Shown in pieces: positions 34,783 to 45,010 of a DNA stretch of 64,000 bases. The translations under genes and the position numbers were made by a program. Positions within the stretch are counted from its first letter, which is position 1; each line of letters opens with the position of its first letter. Under the pieces are notes generated by a model. It searched no databases, was not told where the DNA came from, and saw only the letters and a list, made by a program, of their open reading frames with translations. The stretch comes from Myxococcales bacterium (GTDB taxonomy: Bacteria > Myxococcota_A > Polyangia > Polyangiales > Ga0077539), in contig JAUSAZ010000171.1 of assembly GCA_030652255.1 (NCBI GenBank), positions 43,150 to 107,149 of the forward strand, read 5' to 3'.

Positions 34783-36546
34783 ATGCCCCTCGATCAGCTC
34801 GGTCTCATCGGCAACTGCCAGTGCTCGGCGCTGGTCGACTCGCGCGGCTCGGTGGTCTGGTCGTGCCTGCCGCGCTTCGACGCCGAGCCGGTGTTCTCCG
34901 CGCTGCTCGACGCCGCGGAGGGGGGGCACTTCACCGTCGCGCCCGAGGACGGCTCCGTCGGCGTGCAGCGCTACCTCGAGAACACCAACGTGCTCGAGAC
35001 GCGCTTCACCTCCGCGGCGGGATCGTTTCGCGTGCTCGACTTCTGCCCCCGCTTCACCCTCTTCGACCGCAGCTTCCGCCCGGCCAAGATCGTGCGCATC
35101 GTCGAGCCCCTCTCGGGCACGCCGCGGGTGGTGATCCACTGCGAGCCACGGCTCGGGTGGTCGAAGGGCGTGCCGCGGCGCGAGCAGGGCTCCAACCACG
35201 TGTCGTACCGGGGCTACGCCAGCGAGGTGCGGCTCACCACCGACGTGCCCCTCTCCTACCTGGGCTCGCGGGCCTTCGCGCTCACCGAGCGCCGGCACCT
35301 CGTGCTCGCCTGGGGTGAGCCCATCGAGGAGGCCCTCGCGCCGCTCTGCGAGCGCTTCCTCCGCGAGACCGTGCAGTACTGGCAGCGCTGGGTGAAGCAC
35401 TGCGTCGTGCCGCCCATGTACCAGGAGCAGGTGATCCGCTCGGCGCTCGCGCTCAAGCTCCACTGCTTCGAGGACACCGGCGCCATCGTCGCGGCCCTCA
35501 CCACGTCCATCCCGGAGTCCCCCGGCAGCGGCCGCAACTGGGACTACCGCTACTGCTGGCTGCGCGACTCCTACTACGCCCTCGGCGCCTTCGGGCTGCT
35601 CGGGCACTTCGAGGAGCGCGAGAAGTTCCTGCAGTTCCTGCTCAACGTGGCGAGCGCGTCGCCGGACCTCGACCTCGCGCCGCTCTACCGCATCGACGGC
35701 GGCGTCGACCTCGAGGAGGCCGTGCTCACCACCTGGCCGGGCTACGAGTCCAACGGCCCGGTGCGCGTCGGCAACGCGGCCGCGCAGCACCTCCAGCACG
35801 ACGTGTTCGGCGAGATGGTGCTCGCCCTCGCGCCGCTCTTCCTCGACAAGCGCTTCAGCGACCAGCAGACCCCCGCCACCCTCGAGCTCGTCGAGCGCCT
35901 CGCCCGCAAGGCCGCCGCGGTCGCGGGCGAGCCCGACGCGGGCATCTGGGAGTACCGCTCGGAGTGGCGCCCGCAGACCTTCTCGTCCCTCATGTGCTGG
36001 GCCGCGGTCGACCGCATGGCGATGATCGCCGCCCTCCACAAGCCCGCCGCGGAGGCGGAGTTTCGCGCCCACGCGACGCGCATCCGCGACGAGATCCTCT
36101 CCCGCGCCGTGCACGCCACCCGCGGCAGCCTGGTGGAGAGCTACGGCGGGACGGAGGTCGACGCCGCGCTCCTCCAGGCCATCACCCTCCGGCTGCTGAC
36201 GGCCGACGACCCGCGCACCCACGCCACCATCGACGCCGTGCGCGCCGACCTCGACCACGGCGGCTGGCTGCGCCGCTACCGCTCCGACGAGTTCGGCCGC
36301 GCCGACGTCGCCTTCGTCATCTGCACCTTCTGGCTCATCGAGGCGCTGGCCAAGGTCGGGCGCCACGGCGAGGCCCGCGCCATGATGGCCCAGCTCGCCC
36401 AGGTGAAGAGCCCGCTCGGGCTGCTGGCCGAAGACCTCGACCCCGCCACCGGCGCCATGTGGGGCAACTTCCCCCAGGCGTACTCGCACGTCGGGGTCAT
36501 CCACGCGGCCTTCGCGGCCTCGCCGCCCTGGTGGGAGGTGCTCTGA
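34783..36546 (+). CDS. Glycoside hydrolase family 15 (glucoamylase/trehalase-like)
   Basis: 587 residues, beginning MPLDQLGLIGNCQCSALVDSRG. An N-terminal beta-sandwich (~1-210) is followed by an (alpha/alpha)6 barrel. Family segments seen: SGRNWDYRYCWLRDSYYAL, DAGIWEYR (probable catalytic acid Glu) and LLAEDLDPATGAMWGNFPQAYSHVG (second catalytic region). No signal peptide, so cytosolic. Bacterial proteins of this form hydrolyse trehalose or alpha-1,4-glucans; the sequence does not decide which. ATG 34783 is preferred over the GTG at 34765 because conserved sequence starts right away. Confidence 0.85.
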   Translation: MPLDQLGLIGNCQCSALVDSRGSVVWSCLPRFDAEPVFSALLDAAEGGHFTVAPEDGSVGVQRYLENTNVLETRFTSAAGSFRVLDFCPRFTLFDRSFRPAKIVRIVEPLSGTPRVVIHCEPRLGWSKGVPRREQGSNHVSYRGYASEVRLTTDVPLSYLGSRAFALTERRHLVLAWGEPIEEALAPLCERFLRETVQYWQRWVKHCVVPPMYQEQVIRSALALKLHCFEDTGAIVAALTTSIPESPGSGRNWDYRYCWLRDSYYALGAFGLLGHFEEREKFLQFLLNVASASPDLDLAPLYRIDGGVDLEEAVLTTWPGYESNGPVRVGNAAAQHLQHDVFGEMVLALAPLFLDKRFSDQQTPATLELVERLARKAAAVAGEPDAGIWEYRSEWRPQTFSSLMCWAAVDRMAMIAALHKPAAEAEFRAHATRIRDEILSRAVHATRGSLVESYGGTEVDAALLQAITLRLLTADDPRTHATIDAVRADLDHGGWLRRYRSDEFGRADVAFVICTFWLIEALAKVGRHGEARAMMAQLAQVKSPLGLLAEDLDPATGAMWGNFPQAYSHVGVIHAAFAASPPWWEVL

Positions 36547-36593
36547 CCGATGGAACTCGCATGCGGCCCTGCGGCGCCCGCTCCCCTGCGTGG

Positions 36594-36658
36594 GACAACA
36601 TTCCTCACGACGAGCTGGCGCCAGATCGGGTGCCGCGGCGGGCAGTCGAAATGTTGTC
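36594..36658. repeat. 9-bp inverted repeat upstream of response regulator gene
   Basis: GACAACATT (36594-36602) and AATGTTGTC (36650-36658) are perfect inverted copies separated by 47 bases, in the gap between the GH15 and response-regulator genes. Could be a split operator; too long a loop for a terminator. Confidence 0.35.
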
Positions 36659-36678
36659 TCCCCCTCCCGACGCGCGCC

Positions 36679-37224
36679 ATGGTGCTCGCAATGACCCCCG
36701 CCCCCCACCTTCCCGCGAGCGCTCCTCCCCGCGGCCGCCGGGGTGGTGACCGCCTCGTGGCCTCCGCCGACGCCCCCGCCGTGATCGCGGCCGACGCGCC
36801 CGACGGGTCCGCGGGCGGCGGCGCGACGCGGCCGCTCGACAAGCTGCGCATCCTGGTGGTCGACGACGAGGTCGACGCCCGGGAGCTCTTCGCCATGGTG
36901 CTGCGCAGCACCGGCGCGCTGGTGACCGTGGCGGGCAGCGTCGACGAGGCGCTCGCGGCCTTCGTCGATCAGCGCCCCGACATCCTGGTGTCGGACATCG
37001 GGATGCCCGGGCAGGACGGGTACAGCCTCATCCGGCGCGTGCGGATGCTCAGCGCCGAGGCGGGGGGCACCGTCCCCGCGGTGGCCCTCACGGCCTTCAC
37101 CGGCCCGGAGCACCGGGCGCGCGCCCTCGACGCGGGCTTCACCATGCACGTCCCCAAGCCCGTCGACCCCGACCGGCTCATCGCGGTGGCCACGCAGCTG
37201 TCCGCGCTCCTGCGCGCCCGCTGA
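36679..37224 (+). CDS. Single-domain response regulator (receiver)
   Basis: A receiver domain occupies the C-terminal two-thirds: LRILVVDDEVDARELF with the acidic pair, phospho-acceptor Asp106 in DILVSDIGMPG, ALTAFTG, and MHVPKPVD with the conserved Lys. A low-complexity, Ala/Pro-rich N-terminus of about 50 residues precedes it. There is no output domain. Start is uncertain; ATG 36679 (MVLAMTPAP) is chosen, with 36691 an alternative. No kinase adjoins it; the orphan kinases at 5.6 kb and the hybrid kinase at 40.7 kb are possible partners only by absence of others. Confidence 0.8.
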   Translation: MVLAMTPAPHLPASAPPRGRRGGDRLVASADAPAVIAADAPDGSAGGGATRPLDKLRILVVDDEVDARELFAMVLRSTGALVTVAGSVDEALAAFVDQRPDILVSDIGMPGQDGYSLIRRVRMLSAEAGGTVPAVALTAFTGPEHRARALDAGFTMHVPKPVDPDRLIAVATQLSALLRAR

Positions 37225-37361
37225 TCGACGGTCACGCGGCGCCCCCGGGGCGCGTTGGGAACCGACGAGGCGTCGACGGTGTCAGAGTGCACCGCGAGTC
37301 CCGAGGGCTCGCGCCCTCCCGTTGCCCTGACGCCTCGAGCCGGAGCCTCGCCGCGACCCCC

Positions 37362-38045
37362 ATGAACTGGAGAGACACCGTCCGCGCCGCCTCCGCGCCC
37401 CGCAACGCCCGCGAGCACCGCGCGGCCTGGCTCGCCATCTACGACGCCTGCGGCGCCAGCGTGCGACTGCTGGCCCGCATGATGATCGGCCCGCGCCGCG
37501 GCTACGACGTGCACGACATCGAGCAGGAGGTCTTCCTCAAGGCGAGCCAGGCCATCGGCACCCTGAGCCTGGAGGACGGCCGCGAGCTCGCCTGCCTGCG
37601 CTCGTGGCTGCACCGCATCACCCGCAACCACGTCATCGACCGGCTGCGGGCCAGCCGGGCGCGACAGCAGGTCGACGCGCCCCGCGGCGCGGCCTCGCTC
37701 GACGACATCGAGGTGTCGAGCGACCACGAGTCCATCCAGGTCGAGGCCGTGCAGCGCACGCTCTCCGACCCCGAGGCGATGATCTACCTCCGGCAGCTCC
37801 TCGACGCGCTGCCCGACGAAGACCGGCTGCTGTTGTTCCATAGCTGCATCGACAAGCTGGAGTTCGACGAGCTGGCGGAGCTCATCCAGGCCGAGTGCGG
37901 CACGCACTGCACCGGCCCCGGGCTGCGCAAGCGCCTCCAGCGGCTGCTCCCCTCCCTGGTCGCCTTCGCGGAGATCGGCCGCGCGGCGATCCGGAGATCC
38001 CCCACGGAGGGCCGTGGGCATGAGGTCGACTATGAATCATCGTGA
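37362..38045 (+). CDS. ECF-type RNA polymerase sigma factor
   Basis: 227 residues. Region 2 is visible as DVHDIEQEVFLKASQAI followed by LRSWLHRITRNHVIDRLRA, the classic -10 recognition and core-binding segment. Region 4 is recognisable but diverged (LLDALPDEDRLLLFHSCIDKLEFDELAELI). The ATG at 37362 (MNWRDTVRAAS) is chosen. Its 3' end overlaps the next ORF by 14 bases, implying co-expression with the downstream membrane protein, which may act as its regulator. Confidence 0.8.
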   Translation: MNWRDTVRAASAPRNAREHRAAWLAIYDACGASVRLLARMMIGPRRGYDVHDIEQEVFLKASQAIGTLSLEDGRELACLRSWLHRITRNHVIDRLRASRARQQVDAPRGAASLDDIEVSSDHESIQVEAVQRTLSDPEAMIYLRQLLDALPDEDRLLLFHSCIDKLEFDELAELIQAECGTHCTGPGLRKRLQRLLPSLVAFAEIGRAAIRRSPTEGRGHEVDYESS

Positions 38046-38826
38046 CCACGACCGCCGCGCCGAGGTCGCCGCCCAGCTCCTCGCGGCCCTCTACCCCGAC
38101 GCCCCCCGCCCCGGGCAGCGCGCCGCCGTGCTCGACGCCCTCGCCGCGGCGCACCCCTGCAGCGACCGCCCCGCCGCCCCGCCGCCCGCGCAGGTGGCGG
38201 CCAGCGCCCTCGCCGCGGCCTACGAGGCAGGCACCTCGGAGCCCCAGCGCGCCGCCGTGCTCGACGCCCTCGCCGCCGCCCGCCCGCGCCGCGGCCCGGT
38301 AACCCGCTCGCACGACGCGCTCCTCGCGCTCGCCTCCACCGTCGCCGCCGCGCTCGTCCTGTACGGGGTGATCCTGGGCGTGCGGCACGAGTCCGCGCAG
38401 GCGCCCGTCGACGGCCCCGCGGGGCTCACCGCCGAGGCGCAGCGGCTCATCTCCGCGGGCGCGCGACGCCCCGAGGGCCCGCGCTCGCACCCCGCCCCGA
38501 GCGCCCCGAGGGCCCCGCGGCCCGGCGCCACGGCGCCCGCGGCGGCGACCCCCGCGGGGCCGCCGACGGTCCACCCGGCCATCGCGGCGATCCAGCGCGG
38601 GTGCGACCAGGGCAGCGCCGTGAGCTGCCGCCGGCTCGGCACCCTCTACCAGCGCGGCCGCGGCGTGGCGGCCAACCGCGCGCGGGCCTTCGAGCTGTAC
38701 GACCGGGCCTGCCGGGCGGGCGACGCGCGGGGCTGCGCGCTGCGCGACGCGGCCGACCGCAGCCTCAACGACGTCGACCGCGACGACCGCGCCGACGCCG
38801 AGTACTTCAGCACCCTGGGGCTGTAG
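38032..38826 (+). CDS. Membrane-anchored Sel1-repeat protein, possible ECF regulator
   Basis: 264 residues. The N-terminal cytoplasmic part holds two ~45-residue repeats (AAQLLAALYPDAP..QRAAVLDALAAA and AASALAAAYEAGT..QRAAVLDALAAA). One transmembrane helix follows (LLALASTVAAALVLYGVILGV), then a Pro/Ala-rich linker and a C-terminal Sel1-like repeat (GCDQGSAVSCRRLGTLYQRGRGVAANRARAFELYDRAC). This topology resembles an anti-sigma factor with a periplasmic sensing domain, but no canonical anti-sigma zinc motif is present. The overlap with the sigma-factor gene supports a functional link. Confidence 0.65.
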   Translation: MNHRDHDRRAEVAAQLLAALYPDAPRPGQRAAVLDALAAAHPCSDRPAAPPPAQVAASALAAAYEAGTSEPQRAAVLDALAAARPRRGPVTRSHDALLALASTVAAALVLYGVILGVRHESAQAPVDGPAGLTAEAQRLISAGARRPEGPRSHPAPSAPRAPRPGATAPAAATPAGPPTVHPAIAAIQRGCDQGSAVSCRRLGTLYQRGRGVAANRARAFELYDRACRAGDARGCALRDAADRSLNDVDRDDRADAEYFSTLGL

Positions 38827-38851
38827 CGCCGCGGCGTCATAGGATGCGGCC

Positions 38852-40164
<1,313 letters not shown>

Positions 40165-40168
<4 letters not shown>

Positions 40169-40602
40169 GGGCGGAGGCGCTGCCCACCCGGGACGGGTAC
40201 GCGCGCTTCCAGCGCATCCAGACGCGCTGGGCCGACAACGACGTCTACGGGCACGTCAACAACGTCGTCTACTACGCGTACTTCGACACGGTCATCAACC
40301 GGGTGCTCACCGGCGCGGGCCTCGACCCCGCCGCGGGCGCGGTGATCGGTCTGTGCGTCGAGTCGGGCTGTCGCTACGTCGCGCCCGCGAGCTACCCCGA
40401 GGAGCTCGACGCGGGGCTGCGCGTGGCGAAGCTCGGGCGGACGAGCGTGCGCTACGAGGTGGGGATCTTCCGCGCCGACGCCGACGCGCTCTGCGCCTTC
40501 GGGCACTTCGTGCACGTCTTCGTCGAGCGTGAGACGCGCCGGCCGGCGCCGCTGCCGGAGGGCCTCCGGGCGGCCCTCGCGGGGCTGCTGCGCGAGGGGT
40601 GA
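40165..40602 (+). CDS. Acyl-CoA thioesterase, 4HBT/YbgC-type hotdog
   Basis: 145 residues from GTG. The hallmark [22 protein letters not shown] contains the catalytic Asp and the HVNN loop of the 4-hydroxybenzoyl-CoA/YbgC family. A single hotdog domain fills the protein. It hydrolyses an acyl-CoA to free acid and CoA in the cytosol. Its coupling to the transhydrogenase suggests that it releases or removes a related acid, for example a hydroxyacyl-CoA; this is inference only. Confidence 0.85.
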
Positions 40603-40661
40603 GCCTTGGGGGACCCGGGCGTGCGATCGCCGCGGCCTGTGATAGGGACCAAACCCCCGCA

Positions 40662-42221
<1,560 letters not shown>

Positions 42222-42259
42222 GGCCCCGCCCGGGGGGAATGCTTCGCTACACTCGCGGG

Positions 42260-43024
42260 ATGTTCATGGTGACGCTCGTCCGCGCGCCCGCCTCGCTCGA
42301 CGGCGCCGCGGCGTCCCTCGGCGCCCGGCAGGGCATCTCCGCCTACGAGGCCCGCACCCGGCTCGCCGGGGACTTCCCCCGCGTCGTCGCGGTGCTGGGC
42401 GAGCGCGCGCCCGCCGAGGCGCAGGCCGCGGGGCTGCGGGCCGACGGGCTCTCCGCGGCGGTGCTCGACGGCGCGGCGGTGGCGTCCGACCGGCAGCGCG
42501 ACGTCGCCGCGTCGCTGGCCTTCGGCGCGGGCGCGGTGGTGGCCACGATGCGCGACGGTCGCACCCGCGAGGTGGCCTACGGGTCCGTGGGGCTGCTCAT
42601 CCACGGCGTTCGCACGGGCGTGGCGACGAGCACCGAGGAGTCGACGGTGAAGTCCTTCAGCGCGGGGCGGGCGATCCTCACCGGCGGGCTCTCGATGCGC
42701 AGCTCGAAGACCGTGACGACGACCAAGTCCACCGAGCAGCGCGAGACCTTCGTGTACGTGATCGAGCGGGGGGTCGAGCCCGCGCTGGCGGTGTACGAGC
42801 GCGGGATGAACTACGCCTTCCTCGGCGCGGCGCTGGCTCCGTCGAGCATGGCGAACTTCACCACCGTGCTGACGAGGCTGCGCGAGCGCTGCGCTGCCGC
42901 GCGCTACGACCAGCGGCTGACCCGCCCCGGGGGCTTCGGGCTGCTACCGCTCTGCCCGCCGGGGAAGGACCCTGCTGCGTGGAAGAGCGACATCGCCGCG
43001 GCGCTCGTCGCCCTGGAGCCGTAG
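42260..43024 (+). CDS. Conserved-looking protein of unknown function
   Basis: 254 residues from MFMVTLVRAPASLDGAAAS. The N-terminal ~85 residues look like two alpha/beta units (ISAYEARTRLAGDFPRVVAVL; EAQAAGLRADGLSAAVLD), similar to compact ligand-binding folds seen at the start of several myxobacterial proteins. The middle is beta-rich (VAYGSVGLLIHGVRTGVAT) with a Ser/Thr-rich stretch. No signal peptide or membrane helix. I do not recognise the family. Confidence 0.65.
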   Translation: MFMVTLVRAPASLDGAAASLGARQGISAYEARTRLAGDFPRVVAVLGERAPAEAQAAGLRADGLSAAVLDGAAVASDRQRDVAASLAFGAGAVVATMRDGRTREVAYGSVGLLIHGVRTGVATSTEESTVKSFSAGRAILTGGLSMRSSKTVTTTKSTEQRETFVYVIERGVEPALAVYERGMNYAFLGAALAPSSMANFTTVLTRLRERCAAARYDQRLTRPGGFGLLPLCPPGKDPAAWKSDIAAALVALEP

Positions 43025-43038
43025 GCGCGCGGTAGGGC

Positions 43039-44439
43039 TCACCAGGAGGGCGCCGCGCGGCTCCGCGGATCCTCCGTCGGGGCGCCGACGTCGACGGCGA
43101 GCCGCGCCTCGATCGTCTCCTGGACGTGCTCCTCCATCGCGCGCTCGAAGGCGTGTGCGCGCGCGGGGCCGTCCTGCTTCGCCACGATGCCGCTCACCGA
43201 GTGGTAGCTCGCGCTCTCCGTGCGGAGGTACATCGCGCCCCGCTTCTGGTGCGCGCGCCGCCACTGGTGGAGCGACGCGAGGCAGTCGTTCCACAGCTCC
43301 CGCGCCTCGGGCCCGGCCGTCTCGGCGACGAAGCTGCGCACGGCGGGCGCGCGGCGGTCGACGGCCTCCAGCAACGCTCGCTGGGCCGCCGGGAGGTACG
43401 CCCGCGCGTGCATCGCCATGACCCCGACGGCGGACTCCCGGCGCACCCCGAAGGCCGCGTCGAGGAGCTGGATCGTCGCGGTCTGCGCGCCGCTCGCCCC
43501 GTCGAGGCGCACCCCGTCCTGCGCCATGCCCCACCCGAAATGCGGCTGTATCACGGACAGGAAGGCCTCCGGCGCGATGCGCTGCGGGCGCATGTACCGC
43601 CCGAGCACGCCGCTCACCTCGGCGACGCCCGCGCGCAGCGTGTGGAGGAGCGCCACCGCCTCCCCGGCGTCGCCCCGCAGCGCCGCGTCGCCGAGGCGCA
43701 GCACGGCCGGGAGCATCTCGGCCCCGGCGACCTCCGTGAGCAGCAGGCACCGCAGCGTGGCCGTGAGGTGCTCCTCCATCGGCCCCTGTAGCCACGAGTG
43801 CATGGTCGTCACGCGCTCGATCCCATCGCGCAGGGTCGCGGGCGCGCAGGCCGACCCGGGCGCGCACCCCGGCAGGCGCCAGTTGGCGATGAGCATGTGG
43901 TAGAGGTTTCCGCACGCGGGCACGCCGAGGCGCTGGGCCAGCCAGCCGAGCGGCGCAGACAGGCCGGCGGGGAGCTCGATCGCCGCGAGCGCGTGGGCGT
44001 CCGGCGCGGCGGGCATGGCCCCCCAGCGATACGCGTGGGCCAGCATCGACACCGCGCTCATGGCGCCGTCCCGGGCGATGTCCGAGGCCTGCGCGAGGGC
44101 CTCGATGCCGCGCGGGTCCCAGGTGGCGAAGGCCTGCGCGAGCCACGGGCGCACGTCGGCGCCGTCGTGGTGGTAGCGCGCCGCCAGCGAGCGGCACGCC
44201 TCGACGTGCGGCATCAACGCGGGCGGCAGCGCGTCGGTGGGCGCCAGCGATGGCAGGAAGCCGCTCGTCGGCCCCGACGCCTCGCGGGGCGTCAGGGAGG
44301 CGCCGGGCTCGGCGGTGGCGCCCGCGTCGGAGCGCGTGACGGCGTCGGGCGCGCTCGGATGGCCGCCGCTCCGATGGGGTGCGGAAGAGGGCCGCGCGTA
44401 CGCGGGCGCGTGGAGCGAGCCTTGTCGTCCGTGGAGCAT
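43039..44439 (-). CDS. Indoleamine 2,3-dioxygenase-like haem protein
   Basis: 466 residues. Several segments match the IDO fold: MLAHAYRWG...LPAGLSAPLGWLAQRLGVPACGNLYHMLIANWRL (compare human [26 protein letters not shown]), SGAQTATIQLLDAAFGV, MAMHARAYLPAAQRALLEAV, and LASLHQWRRAHQKRGAMYL. In the last, the His aligns with the proximal haem ligand (His346 in human IDO1). The family opens the indole ring of tryptophan; the PrnB branch instead works on pyrrolnitrin precursors. An N-terminal ~65 residues are low complexity. No other kynurenine-pathway gene is nearby, so tryptophan as substrate is unproven. Start codon uncertain. Confidence 0.65.
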   Translation of the reverse strand: MLHGRQGSLHAPAYARPSSAPHRSGGHPSAPDAVTRSDAGATAEPGASLTPREASGPTSGFLPSLAPTDALPPALMPHVEACRSLAARYHHDGADVRPWLAQAFATWDPRGIEALAQASDIARDGAMSAVSMLAHAYRWGAMPAAPDAHALAAIELPAGLSAPLGWLAQRLGVPACGNLYHMLIANWRLPGCAPGSACAPATLRDGIERVTTMHSWLQGPMEEHLTATLRCLLLTEVAGAEMLPAVLRLGDAALRGDAGEAVALLHTLRAGVAEVSGVLGRYMRPQRIAPEAFLSVIQPHFGWGMAQDGVRLDGASGAQTATIQLLDAAFGVRRESAVGVMAMHARAYLPAAQRALLEAVDRRAPAVRSFVAETAGPEARELWNDCLASLHQWRRAHQKRGAMYLRTESASYHSVSGIVAKQDGPARAHAFERAMEEHVQETIEARLAVDVGAPTEDPRSRAAPSW

Positions 44440-44576
44440 CGTGCGGGCCTCGGCGGTTCTGGGGAGGAATGTCGGTGGGCGGAGCTACGCCTCGACCGGT
44501 ACCACCCCGCGCCCGGCGGCCCGATAGCAGGGCGGTGGCAACGGCGCGGCGTGGGTGGGGATATGGTGTCCCCCCC

Positions 44577-44993
44577 ATGCGCCTGCTCATCGGCGAAGAC
44601 TTCTCACCGTGGACGGAGAAGGCCTGCTGGGCGCTCGCTCACCACGGCGTCGTGTGTACGTCCCGGCAGTTTCAGCCCCTGCTCGACGAGCCGTGGCTGC
44701 GCCTGAAGACCCGCAACTACGCGGGCAAGGCGACGGGTCCCCGCTGTGGCCGACCGGGCGCTCCGCCGAGGTCGCCGGCTGGAACGACGCGAGCGAGCGC
44801 GCCCTCCGCGCGGGGCGGGCGCTCTTCTTCGCTCGCCTCTCGGCGGACCCCCTGGCGCAGCTCGACCAGGTGCCGTCCTTCGTCCCGGCGCCGCGGCGCC
44901 TGCTGGACCGAGCCGCGGCTCGCCGCGAAGCACCACGCCGTGCTCGCGTGGCGGGACGAGCTCTACGCCCGCCACCGCTGGTCCAACGCGTAG
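44577..44993 (+). pseudogene. Degraded glutathione S-transferase remnant
   Basis: The first 53 codons encode a thioredoxin-fold start (MRLLIGEDFSPWTEKACWAL) typical of GST N-domains. The homologous reading then moves to another frame (GSPLWPTGRSAEVAGWNDAS..RALFFARL) between about 44725 and 44745. It returns to the first frame near 44900 for LAAKHHAVLAWRDELYARHR, a GST C-terminal-like end. The whole locus is shorter (139 codons) than a GST (~200+), so an internal part is also missing. Two frameshifts plus a deletion make a functional product unlikely. Sequencing error could explain one shift but not the missing segment. Confidence 0.7.
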
Positions 44994-45010
44994 CCCCGGG
45001 TCGCGGGCCC

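Noticed and set aside
44994-45010. Intergenic terminator between GST remnant and RND gene
   Set aside because: Only 17 bases, without a stem-loop and T-run that could be supported.
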